64,000 bases of DNA from Euptelea pleiosperma (taxonomy: Eukaryota > Streptophyta > Magnoliopsida > Ranunculales > Eupteleaceae). The notes below the pieces were generated by a model. It was not told where the DNA came from. It saw only the letters and a program-made list of their open reading frames with translations, and ran no database searches. The position numbers and the translations under genes were made by a program. Shown here one piece after another: positions 29,922-44,016 of this stretch. The stretch covers positions 11,025,958 through 11,089,957 of the forward strand of contig CM068545.1 of NCBI GenBank assembly GCA_035048495.1, in the 5' to 3' direction. Within the stretch, counting starts at the first letter, position 1. Every line of letters starts with the position of its first letter.

Positions 29922-29924
29922 CTA
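29916..29924 (-). promoter_or_regulatory. Translational readthrough site UAG-CAA-UUA between gag-pro and pol
   Basis: Reading the minus strand, ...GAA AAA TAG CAA TTA GAG... ends gag-protease at 29922-29924 and enters pol in the same frame. TAG followed by CAA TTA fits CARYYA, the context known to promote leaky termination in tobamoviruses and reported for the env-like gene of the SIRE1 retroelement. The sequence is seen; the function is inferred. Confidence 0.8.
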
Positions 29925-32114
29925 TTTTTCCATAACAACGGACGAAGTTCCCCCTCCATGATGATCCTCCAGGACTGGGACCTGCTTCGATTTCAGGGCC
30001 ATGGCATAGCATTTTGCCGAGATGGCCTGATCTCCCTTGAGCTCCATAATCCCGTGAGCAGTCGGGAATCGGAACAATTGATGATAAGTAGACGGTACCC
30101 CCTTGACTTCATGTATCCAACCTCTCCCCAAGATGCCGTTGTAGGGGGATGGTGTATCTAGAACAAGAAATTCGACCATGGACGTGATTGGTCCAGTCTT
30201 TACTGGCAGAATTATCTTTCCCATTGCATATTCTCTCTGGCCATTGAATCCGACCAGAGGAACATTGCTCTGGATGAGATCTGACGGGTTAAAACCCATC
30301 TTTCGATAAGCCTCTGCAAATAAAATCTCTGCTGAGCTCCCCGGATCAATCAACAGACGCTTCACCTCATAATTACCGACAGGCAAAGTGAGCACTAGCG
30401 CGTCTGAATGTGGATGATCTACTCCCACGAGATCTTTGTCGGAGAAGAAAATCGCTGCGTCAGTGTTCTCCATCATCTCCACGGGATCTGTGATTCTAGG
30501 TCCCATTGACAGGTGCAAGATCTCATTCAGGTGTTCAACCTTCCTGATTTTAATCCTGTCCACCCTCTCTGTCTCTCCACGGGATAGTTGCCGTCCTCCC
30601 CCGTGTATCACATCAATTACCAACCCACGCTCTTGCTGTTTAACGGGGTTCTTATCCTTCTTGAGAACCTCGGCTCCAGCTACTGCCCCAGTCGTGCTGG
30701 CAATAAACTGTTGCAAAAAGCCTTGGTTAATCAGGTCCTCAATCTTATGCTTCAGCGCCCAGCATTTATTGGTTATGTGCCCTGCTTCTTGGTGGAAGGC
30801 ACAGAACAGATTCATATCTCTGTCTCCCTTCAAATCCGGCCTCATTGGTCGGGGATATTGGAGATACTTCTCGTTCTTAATCAGATCAAATATCTGACTA
30901 ATGGTCTTGTTCAAGGATGTAAAAATCCTTCTCTCTCGACGGGGATACTGCCCCGTGCTCCCCGACTTCTCTGGTACCTTCACGGGAATCTCTGCCGTCG
31001 TGATGATCTCAGCTACAGCTTTTTGCTTCCCCTTCGAAATTTTGCTGGAGGTCGGGGCCTTCTTCACTTCATTCACTGATATAGCCACTCCTGGGCCTCG
31101 CTGGAGTGTGTCGTCCTCAAGTTTAGAGTATTTCTCTACTCGAAGAAACAGGGCTTCCATATTCACTGGCCTATTCTTCGTTAGAGACATGTATAGTCCA
31201 GAACTCGTGGATAATGCCTTGCGAAAGGCTGTAACGGCATGCTTATCATCACAGTCTTCCACTGTGGTCATGAGAGTACGGAATCTCTTTGTAAAATCTC
31301 GCAAGGTTTCTTTCTGATCACAATGTACATTAAATAGCACATCGACATCATTCTTATGTAATCTGTTGCAAGAATATCGAGTGATGAAGAGAGTACTCAA
31401 CTTTGTGAAGTCAGAAATGGTTCGGGGGGCTATCTGGTTAAACCAGATCAATGCATCGTCGCTTAAAGTGGAAGGGAACATCCTGCAGAGGAGTTCGTCT
31501 TGAAACTCCCACATCGTCATCGCCTTTCTGAAGCGAAGTACGTGATTCACAGGATCTGTCTCTCCTGTGAATATCGAAAATTTAGGATAAGAAAAAGATT
31601 TTGGGGCACGGTATCCCTGTATCTCTTCTGTAAAAGGAGAATCTCTAGGAATTCTCGTTGCCATTGCTGTCATTCTATCAGCCAATGTTTCTTTCTTTCC
31701 CATCATCTTAGCTACTAGATCAGCTATCTGCTTCCTGGTTTCTGGCTGAATATGATCCGAGCTTCGCTGGCAGGAAGACTCGGCTTTATGACGCTTCTCT
31801 GGAAGCGGAATATGTGAATCTCCACGTCTACTACGTGGATTTCGCAAGACAGATTCCTCTGAATTCGATCTGTCTGAATGGAAATGACTTTTCTCCTGGT
31901 GACTACGCCCTGCTGCACCAGATGTATAATCACCAGTTCGTTCAACAGTCATCCGCTGCTTCAACTCCTCATTCTCTTCGCGCAATTGGGCAATCATCTT
32001 CTGCTGATTGTCCAATTCTCTCGCTCTTCTCCCCTCCGTAATAGCATCTCTGAGATCGCTAGTCGGATTCTTCTCTCGTCCACTCCTGAGACCTGTGCGT
32101 CTGGTATCCACCAT
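29922..32114 (-). CDS. gag: Gag-protease polyprotein, 730 aa
   Basis: The ATG at 32112-32114 lies about 45 nt after the primer site. The N-terminus is basic with a coiled coil (about 35-55). A retrotransposon gag (capsid) domain spans about 190-330 (FPSTLSDDALIWF, then FTKRFRTLM). A zinc-knuckle-like motif CAFHQEAGHITNKC (438-451) fits C-x2-H-x4-H-x4-C, a Tat-type variant. The aspartic protease active site is IDPGSSAEIL (D at 590) with the downstream NGILGRGW motif. The DPGSS form replaces the usual D-S/T-G and is common in this lineage. The frame ends in a UAG that is probably leaky. Antisense frames at 30436-31317 are shadows. Confidence 0.92.
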   Translation of the reverse strand: MVDTRRTGLRSGREKNPTSDLRDAITEGRRARELDNQQKMIAQLREENEELKQRMTVERTGDYTSGAAGRSHQEKSHFHSDRSNSEESVLRNPRSRRGDSHIPLPEKRHKAESSCQRSSDHIQPETRKQIADLVAKMMGKKETLADRMTAMATRIPRDSPFTEEIQGYRAPKSFSYPKFSIFTGETDPVNHVLRFRKAMTMWEFQDELLCRMFPSTLSDDALIWFNQIAPRTISDFTKLSTLFITRYSCNRLHKNDVDVLFNVHCDQKETLRDFTKRFRTLMTTVEDCDDKHAVTAFRKALSTSSGLYMSLTKNRPVNMEALFLRVEKYSKLEDDTLQRGPGVAISVNEVKKAPTSSKISKGKQKAVAEIITTAEIPVKVPEKSGSTGQYPRRERRIFTSLNKTISQIFDLIKNEKYLQYPRPMRPDLKGDRDMNLFCAFHQEAGHITNKCWALKHKIEDLINQGFLQQFIASTTGAVAGAEVLKKDKNPVKQQERGLVIDVIHGGGRQLSRGETERVDRIKIRKVEHLNEILHLSMGPRITDPVEMMENTDAAIFFSDKDLVGVDHPHSDALVLTLPVGNYEVKRLLIDPGSSAEILFAEAYRKMGFNPSDLIQSNVPLVGFNGQREYAMGKIILPVKTGPITSMVEFLVLDTPSPYNGILGRGWIHEVKGVPSTYHQLFRFPTAHGIMELKGDQAISAKCYAMALKSKQVPVLEDHHGGGTSSVVMEK

Positions 32115-32159
32115 TGTTCGAATCGAATATCTCTTAGAACGGAAAACTTCTAGTCGTAT

Positions 32160-32175
32160 CCCACAGACGGCGCCA
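32160..32175 (-). other. Primer binding site
   Basis: On the minus strand, five bases after the 5' LTR, the sequence reads TGGCGCCGTCTGTGGG. It begins TGG, as needed to pair with a tRNA CCA end, and its first nine bases match the site that Athila-type elements assign to tRNA-Asp. The exact tRNA is uncertain. Confidence 0.75.
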
Positions 32176-32180
32176 AAAGA

Positions 32181-33537
32181 TGTGGGGGAAAAATATCTGA
32201 TCTAACCCACACAATCTTTGAGGTCAGACGATTCGGATTGTGGTGATGATCGGACGACTCTGATGCTCCAGGATGAAACTGCTTTCTCCTCTGCGAAGGA
32301 TAGGATGATCTCCAGATGAGATTTGGTTGTACCTGTTGACAAGGCTCCGACGCTCAAGTCAGCTTGGGAAATGTAACAGGTTTTAGGAAATAGTAAAAGA
32401 TTTCAGAGTTTAAGCTATCTGGATCTGGAGAGCAAGATCCTCTTCTCAGTTCTAAAGGTCTTGTATTTATAGCCTTGGAACTGGCGTGACTCACCTTCCA
32501 CGTGTCTAGTCATTATCAGTCAATGATGACTCAGATAGATTCTGTTATAAAACAGAATCTGTCGGTTTAAACTTTGACTTTCTTGATTCAGTTATACCTG
32601 AAATAACTGAAATAATACTGAGGTGGCATCCTCCGTGTCAGGTGTTCAGATAAGGTGATGTCGAATCCGTGATAATTCAACTAGCTGCCACGTGGCCAAT
32701 ATTCATTAGTTAAGAAATCGATGATATTCAGAATACTTACCTCGTATGTAAGAGATCATGCCACGTAAGTCATTTGACATTATCTGGCTTTGACGGGATG
32801 ATATTGAAATAGATCCCGTCAAGCAAGTCTGATGACCTTGTCGGAAAAAATGCATCCAGCCAATAATTTTGACCGTGCGGGGAGGATGTCCCGGGATGAG
32901 ATGTTCAGAGTTCCCGGGAATCTATACTTTGAGTTGCCATGATGATTTCCCGGGATGACATATTTGGAGTTCCCGGGATGATATACCTGAGTTGCCAAGA
33001 TGAGTTCCCGGGATGACATGTTTGGAATTCCCGGGATGATACACTTGAATTGCCAGGATGAGTTCCCGGGATGACATGTTTGGAATTCCCGGGATGATAC
33101 ACTTGAATTGTCAGGATGAGTTCCCGGGATGACATGTTTGGAATTCCCGGGATGATATACTTGAGTTTTCCCGGGAAGAGAACCTTGATTTCCCGGGATG
33201 AGATTGTAGAAGATCCCGTCTATCCAGTTGATCTCGGTGGGATGAGACTCATCAATATGTCGGGCAAGATTGAATACTTCCCGACATATTAAAGGTTGAG
33301 ACGCTAATATTCTCTGTCAGCATCACTTCCATGTGTCGATAAAACAATCCTGACACGTGGCATTTCCAAGTAATGGAAATCGAGCGACACGATTGGCAGT
33401 TTATTGCTCTTGATGATGATTCCAGCGCATTAACTCTCGCGTGCTGTCTTCTAACACGCGTCGTGTATTTGAAACCGCACGTGCTAAGCCAGAGATACGT
33501 GTCCAATTTTGACTAGCTGGAAAATACGGCACCCACA
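32181..33537 (-). repeat. 5' LTR (1357 bp)
   Basis: In sense orientation it starts at 33537 with TGTGGGTGCC and ends at 32181 with CCCCCACA. It contains the 58-bp CCCGGG array at 32889-33180. Confidence 0.95.
32463..32472 (-). promoter_or_regulatory. LTR TATA box
   Basis: On the minus strand CTATAAATAC lies about 280 bp before the LTR's 3' boundary. This gives a plausible transcription start near 32435. The same box occurs in the other LTR at 21058-21067. Confidence 0.6.
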
Positions 33538-33710
33538 GGTATGATAAAAGATACTTTTATTTTTTTCTTTGTACCTGTTTTTCCAAAGGAATAATGATCA
33601 GTTTTAAATCCATCATCTCACGTATGGTTCACTCAAATTTGCAAACCAGAGGGACAACTCAGAAGTTGGCCAAGTCGACCCGACCAGGTCATGAAATTGG
33701 GGCCTGGTCA

Positions 33711-33729
33711 TATATATATATATATATAT
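33711..33729. repeat. (TA)n microsatellite
   Basis: About nine TA repeats lie in gene B intron 1, where gene A's aligned intron has only a short ATGTATTTATTA. Confidence 0.85.
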
Positions 33730-33761
33730 TACTACAAACATGGATCTCTAGGGGTTTTGTA

Positions 33762-33950
33762 TAGGAAAATGCTTCCATACCAATAATTGTACAAAAATAT
33801 GTGCGGTTGAGGCCATTGACCATTGGATTCAAGAGATCCACGGTCCACAAGGTAACAACCGCAATGGGTAAAATAGTTATTGCCTCTTGGACCATGGATC
33901 CCTTGATTCCATGGTCAATTGCCTCAACCGCATAAATTTTTGTCCAATTA
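33762..33950. repeat. Foldback MITE in gene B intron 1
   Basis: The inverted arms GTACAAAAATATGTGCGGTT and AACCGCATAAATTTTTGTCC are followed inward by GAGGCCATTGACCATTGGAT and its inverted partner. The arms are about 70 bp. It is not seen in gene A's intron, so it is probably a later insertion. Confidence 0.7.
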
Positions 33951-34214
33951 TCCGTAGGTTAGCACGACTCATTCTTTTAGTCTTTACAATTCCACATTAA
34001 TTTAACGATTAGTTAATATGTGTTTGTGTGTATGTGCAAGTAGTAGCGGAAAAAGAATTTAAAATTTGATGAAACAAAGAAAGATGAAGAGTAACGCGTA
34101 GAAATCACTAATCAGGCTGATTTTTGGTTTGTTGGTCCATCTAGGGATTGGCCAAACAGCCATACGGCTAGAGTCCTCTAAGCGTTTGACACGTTGCTCA
34201 TATTTGGAAATTTG

Positions 34215-34435
34215 ATTATGGCTCTGAATCCGCGCACCCCCTTTTTGACTCCAAAATTTTCACCCTTCTTCTCCGGGGTGAATTACGGTGTGAATTCCGA
34301 GAATCCAACGGTAGTTGTAAGTGCTGAGATGGCACTGGATTCACTTTTTGCCAAAGCACAATCACCGTTGGATTCTCGGAATCCATACCCGAGAAGAGGG
34401 TAGAAATTTTGGACCCCTCAAAAAAGGGTGTCCTC
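34215..34435. repeat. Foldback MITE (GACTCCAAAATTTTC arms)
   Basis: Related to the element at 7120-7290 in gene A's intron. The inner arms GAATTCCGAGAATCCAACGG and CCGTTGGATTCTCGGAATCC are clearly inverted. Confidence 0.65.
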
Positions 34436-35799
34436 GGAGCCGGGAAGCCTATAATAAATTAATGAGTGTTTTGACATGTTGACTTACCCAGGTCTGAAGA
34501 AGCAAGACGGAGGAAAAGGTCTTCCCCACCGGAAGGGAACTGCCGAACATCGATTAGCTTTCCACCCCACACCATACACCCGATTCCACTAACATACGCA
34601 TACGCCACGCAGGAACAATTGTTCATACATCTCTCTTCGCATTCCGTCGCATCCCCAACGTCCAAATAATCGTCAAAATCTGGCAATTTCATCCCACCCA
34701 ATTTCAGAAACCCGTCTCGGCCTTCATCTTCATCTAAACTTGTCATGTTTTTGTGACACTGAAGTTGAGTTTTTCTCTCACACCCACCACTCCAATTTCC
34801 CTTGTTCCATTCCTCACTAAACCTGGGTTCGAATCCTCTCAAACACCTACACATCGGTGATTCCAACTCATTACAATTCCCAAAAGGCCCGCACGTACCG
34901 TAAACATCGCATTGAATCTTAGTTGACTCCAAAACATCGGTCCATTCCTTCTTCGTCTCGTCCCAGTCCGTCTGCTTTAGAGTTCCTGAAGAATCCAAAA
35001 CGACCATTGAAACGTAGGAGCTGTTTGACACAGAGTAAGTGAAATACGTCGTCCCTTCCTCGTTATCTGAATTCAGGTAGAAACCGTTAAGGTCATTGAT
35101 ATTCAGTTCCGGTATCAAATACCCAATGAAACTCCGTCCGTTCCATCGCCCTGTTCTCCAGCGTCGGGCCGACCCGTTCATAATAAACAATTGGGGCGGT
35201 TTATGATAATCGACGACTAGAACGAAGTTTCCAAGCGATGGGTCGTCTTCGCTTTTCCATGAAGTTAAGTTACGCATTTGCCCCGTTTTCGTGTTAAATC
35301 CGACCTTCATATTTGGTAGTAAAGAATTGGAAGGATAATCGAAGCTCTGCCATAACTCTCTTCCATCTGAATTGTTCTCTCTCAGAACAAGATTTCCTGA
35401 ATCTGAAAGTACAGCAATGACGGAGTTATTTGACGATACAGAGGAAGCCTTTGTCGACCAGAGAGGGTTCCTCTTCCCATCCAAAAGCACGAGATTTCCG
35501 TCGCTGCTGAACGTTAGAACTCCGGAGGAATCTGTAAGGGGATTAACTCTGTTGGCGACCCATATAACTCTTCTACCGAGGTTTTGGTGGTACCATATCC
35601 CGACATAGCGGTTACTAGAATTACCAGGACTGAAGAAACCTAATTCGAACATTTCATTAGACGAAATTATGGTTTCCCCATCTGTAATTGACTGGTTTGA
35701 AGTTATGGTATCTGTTGCAGTGCAAGATGGTGATAGAAACAAGTAGAAGATCAGTAGAGATGAAAGAAGAGGACTCACTTTTCCATTGTTATTGCCCAT

Positions 35800-36137
35800 G
35801 CCCCTCAAAAGCTGCTGCTAAGGAGAATTCGGGAGGAGATTGAAGCAGGATGAGGACACTTTTCTGATAGATATTTGGAGTTTTGGACAGCCAAATAATG
35901 CTAGATATGCCACAGATAAAAATCGACCAATGATAAAGACTCCAATCCAACGGTTATAAATCATTAGTTAGGCTGACTTTTGGTCTGTAACTCCATTAGG
36001 GATGGCCAAAACATCCACGCTGGTCAATGGTATCCAGAGTATGCCACATTGCCACGTCTCTAAGAGTATGCCACGTGACTCTTACTGTCGTTGGATGTCC
36101 GTCATCAAAGATTGATTGGTCTTTAGACGATGAAAGT
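35800..36137. other. Upstream region of gene B
   Basis: Contains the leader, similar to gene A's, and a family-2 MITE half around 35930-36110. No promoter element stands out. Confidence 0.4.
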
Positions 36138-36343
36138 AGGACAAATCTAATCTGCAACCATTTACAGACTTACAAGTATGCAAACATTGTCTGTTGGATG
36201 TCCCTTGAAATTTCTTTTATTTCATTATTTTTTAAAAAAATTTATTTTATAAATTAAAACACGATTTTCAATGAATATTCAATGGTGGATGCGATGTTTG
36301 CATACTTTTAAGTCCGCAAATTGTTGCAGACTAGATTTGTCCT
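36138..36343. repeat. Foldback MITE, about 57-bp arms
   Basis: The left arm AGGACAAATCTAATCTGCAA followed by ACAAGTATGCAAACAT mirrors the right arm, ATGTTTGCATACTTTTAAGT then CTAGATTTGTCCT. No target duplication is evident. Confidence 0.7.
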
Positions 36344-37474
36344 GTTGGCAGTATGGTCCTCATATTGTCCCTAGCCCATGACAGGGTACGTAAACGTAAT
36401 TGTCCATCTGTTTAGTGTTTGAAAATTTGAAAACGGGCCAGGAGCACCCCCATTTTCGCTCAATAAACCCAAAAGTCTCATCCCTCTTTCTTTACTCATC
36501 ACACCCATTGAAAAAAAAAAGGCAGAGAAGAAGAAAATGGAGGCCGCCGGCCGTCGCCACCACAAGTACGCTCCCTGACGTAGCGAAAGCACGAAGTTAA
36601 TCATGAAAACGAAATGAGAAGAAGAACACCGTCTTCAACTGAAAATACACCTTGAATCTATAAGGAAGAGAGTAAAGGAAGACTTAAACAATAATTTCAT
36701 TGATTCTTTTGTTCAACTACAACCCTATTAAATAAGGCAAATCAATAAAAAGACTTATAAACTTACTAAAAGTCCAAAACGGCTAAAATAGGAAAAAAAA
36801 AGATAAAAAAATAAAAATTCTCATTAATCATAGAATGGATAGTCGCAGATCTTAGAAACACGTCAGAATCGACGGGGAGTGATTCTAACTTCCACGACTC
36901 AAGTTATTGCCAAAATAAAATTTTCCAAAAATAACCAAAATGCCGTTTTGACTCACTAGATGATGGAATTTGGTCAAAATTAGACGTACATCATTAGCGA
37001 CGCTTATGACTTTCGAAGATCTCGTCGTTTCCTTTCAAAGAAGTCTGGCCCATCGTAGTTCCTACACTAAAGACAATTACGTTAATGTCTATTACGTCCT
37101 TTTTAGTGTTTCTTTAGTGTTAATGCTCGTTACGTCCTTTTAACACCGTTTGGACTTTTGACGGTCCAAACGCTCCATGAATTCTTTTGCTATGTGTTCC
37201 ACCCCTCTCTCTGAAATCATAGAGGGAGAGAAAGAGAGAGAGGGAGAGGGAGCAAGAGAGAGGTACCTGTGTTGGTGGTGGCCTCCTCCTCCTTTGTCTT
37301 CTTCTTCTTTTCTTTTCTCTGATTTTTTGTGGGGTGTGAATCATGGTTTATTTCAAGATTTCAAAATAATGCCTTAAAAAAAGGGTACAACGTTACAGCT
37401 TTTTTTTCTTCATCTTACAAACATCATTTTACTGTTATCAAGGTTATATACATGGGCCAGGCTCAGGGGACCTA
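36344..37474. other. No gene recognised
   Basis: Short frames at 36371-36604 and 37120-37377 are low in complexity. A GA-rich tract (37225-37265) faces a CT-rich tract (37280-37320). I see no domain or splice-consistent gene. Confidence 0.4.
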
Positions 37475-37612
37475 AAACATATACCCAGGATTTTTGAAGT
37501 GGCAATCATGCGCCAATGATCTCAAGCCACATATACCCATGGTTTAGGCTTAAAAAGACTTTTTACAAAGTAACCATGGGTATATGTGGTGCACGATCAT
37601 TGGTGCGCGTCA
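37475..37612. repeat. Foldback MITE, about 60-bp arms
   Basis: CAGGATTTTTGAAGTGGC with CCACATATACCCATGG at the left is mirrored by CCATGGGTATATGTGG with CAAAAATCCTGG at the right. Confidence 0.65.
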
Positions 37613-37914
37613 AAAATCCTGGCCGCTTCAAAAAAATTTCTCGAAAGGGTGCCACATGATATTTTTGAAGGAGAAATCATCACTCAAAGTGACCCAAAGC
37701 CAATTGGATGGTGAAAGGTGGAAAAAGAGTCAGTTTCAGACACTTAACACAAGGCATTAAAATTGATTTTGAAACTATTAGCCATATAGATTTTTCATTG
37801 AGGACCCTAAATCTATTAATGCCAGAACAGAGTAGTCAATTCAAGGTCTGGCCAAGCATTTGGATGGCTTGGCTTTCTGAGGACGTGCTCCCATGTAAGA
37901 AATACCATTAGGTC
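37613..37914. other. No recognisable feature
   Basis: One open stretch on the plus strand (37708-37911) has no recognisable domain. The region ends at the TRIM target duplication. Confidence 0.35.
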
Positions 37915-37919
37915 CAAAG

Positions 37920-39267
37920 TGTAGAACTTTATGATTTATTGAATAACTTCAGTGATTACATTGACCTACTCAAAGCTCTTATATAGAGCATTACAAGAGT
38001 CCAATAGGAATGAGATCCTATAATCTCTCAATCAAATCTAATCCTAATTGATTTTAATCTTGTGATAAGATACACCAGTAATGATATGGTGTATCTCACA
38101 TAATTTATTATAATATATATTCTCTATATTCCCCTTCAAACTCATGGGGATCGGAGATTGACGATCAGTTTGCCGAAATCCAGTGCATTGAAGAGTGAGT
38201 ACCGTTGAAGAATGTTATCGCCATTTTAAGTTGCCTTGATGGTTGAATCGCCTTGATCAAGCCTTTAAGTCCGTGCTTACCAATAAAGAAGATGGTTGTC
38301 AGCCTGAGTGGTGATCTATGATTGGTCACGCGGGATCTTGTCCCAGAGAAATCTTTTGTTTAGGCTAGACCGGAACCTGTCGGATTTTAATCCAAATAAA
38401 GGGCCTCGTTAGGCCAAAAATGCGTGGGCATCTATTTGCCTCACAGGCTTGGGCTCTATGAGTCCACAAGCAATGAAGGGTGTGGGCCTCTTTTGGACCT
38501 CACACAAACTTGGGCTATAAAAGTCCACAAGCAAATCTTTTTTTTTTTTTTTTTCAAAATTTATTTTTCATCCAAACCAAGGGTTTCCAAAACCCATGAA
38601 AGAGTTGGTCGGAGATGGAGGCTCATGGCGACGGAGACATCATTGGAAGCGGTATTCAATACTTGGGTTTTCAAAAATCGAGAACAGGGTACCGGAGATG
38701 GCTTACAACTGTGATGACGTTGACAACGATGGCGTTAACGACATTAGCGGAGGAGGCATCAACAACGGCAGTGCTTAAAGCCCTCTGATCTGAGGTGAGC
38801 CACCAGAGCTATAACGTTGATTGAGCTTCAATATTGATTACTTGATTAATCTTGGCACAGATCTGGAGGTCAAGGATGATAGGAGATGTACGCAATTGGA
38901 TCTTGTGAGGGAGCTTTGGGCAACGACGACAACAATGAGTAAAACTAAAAAAAAATATTAGGCCCGACGGACAGTAAAGATGCCGCCCGTCGTAAGAGTG
39001 ATAGACCATGTGAATATCAGAAGAGCACAGGTCGTTGGATGACCCGCTCTGATACCATGTAGAACTTTATGATTTATTGAATAACTTCAACGATTACATT
39101 GACCTACTCAAAGCTCTTATATAGAGCATTACAAGAGTCCAATAGGAATGAGATCCTATAATCTCTCAATCAAATCTAATCCTAATTGATTCTAATCTTG
39201 TGATAAGATACATCAGTAATGATATGGTGTATCTCACACAATTTATTATAATATATATTCTCTAATA
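37920..39267 (-). mobile_element. TRIM-like small LTR retrotransposon, 1348 bp
   Basis: Two direct repeats of about 210 bp (37920 to about 38129, and 39058-39267) start TGTAGAACTTTATGATTTAT and differ at only a few positions. A CAAAG target duplication lies at 37915-37919 and 39268-39272. Next to the right LTR the minus strand reads TGGTATCAGAGC (39045-39056), the standard initiator-Met tRNA primer site, so the sense strand is minus. Next to the left LTR the minus strand reads GAAGGGGAA, a polypurine tract. The interior of about 930 bp has no gag or pol domain I can recognise, so it is non-autonomous. Confidence 0.88.
39045..39056 (-). other. TRIM primer binding site (initiator Met tRNA)
   Basis: TGGTATCAGAGC directly abuts the right-hand LTR. 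It is the usual initiator-tRNA primer site of copia-like and TRIM elements. Confidence 0.85.
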
Positions 39268-39272
39268 CAAAG

Positions 39273-39588
39273 AAGGCTGAAGCCCTGGACTGTTTGCCTA
39301 GGAACTTGGCCCTTTAAAAATAAATAAATAACATAGGAAAACTAAGAGTAAATTATAGGCAAATTTCTGTTTAGAACTAGTTATTGTTTCATTTTTTTTC
39401 ACCTCTATATGGATAAGAAAATAACAATAAGTGGAAATAATGGTAATAGATTGAATGTATTCATGTAAAAAAATCGAAAGGGTACATTTAATATCGGTTA
39501 CGTCATCCTTGCTATCATGCGCGTAAAGTAGGAAAGCATGAAAGATCATCGAAAATTGGTGAATGGTGAAGTTCATTTTAGCAGAGGG
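39273..39588. other. 3' flank of gene C
   Basis: AT-rich sequence between the TRIM and the stop codon of gene C. It presumably includes the 3' untranslated region of that gene. No other feature is seen. Confidence 0.4.

Positions 39589-44016
<4,428 letters not shown>

Larger units (their letters stand above)
20776..33537 (-). mobile_element. Ty3/gypsy Tat-lineage LTR retrotransposon, apparently complete, 12.76 kb
   Basis: Layout in sense order (minus strand): 5' LTR 33537-32181, primer site, gag-protease 32114-29922, pol 29921-26568, tandem array, antisense gene, polypurine tract 22147-22133, 3' LTR 22132-20776. The LTRs are both 1357 bp, begin TG and end CA, and look identical throughout. 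Assignment to Tat rests on the second RNase H after the first, no chromodomain on integrase, the CxxHx4Hx4C gag knuckle, and an extra antisense gene beyond pol, as known from Grande-type elements. All frames are open except the single gag-pol UAG. This looks like a potentially autonomous, very young insertion. Confidence 0.93.
20771..33542. other. Target-site duplication GGTAT flanking the retrotransposon
   Basis: GGTAT occurs at 20771-20775 and again at 33538-33542, immediately outside the TGTGGG and CCCACA LTR ends. Gene A has GATAT at the aligned site, supporting a 5-bp staggered cut in exon 2 of gene B. Confidence 0.95.

Noticed and set aside
30436..31317. Overlapping plus-strand frames opposite gag
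   Set aside because: They are frame shadows of the gag-protease gene. There is no start context, domain or promoter, unlike the antisense gene at 22663-25323.
20776..33537. Endogenous virus or env-bearing retrovirus-like element
   Set aside because: There is no envelope-like frame with a transmembrane segment on the sense strand. The extra gene is antisense and coiled-coil rich, and all enzymatic domains fit a Tat-lineage Ty3/gypsy retrotransposon.
39045..39056. TGGTATCAGAGC as part of a tRNA gene
   Set aside because: It is the complement of a tRNA 3' end placed right beside an LTR, so it is a primer binding site. No cloverleaf surrounds it.
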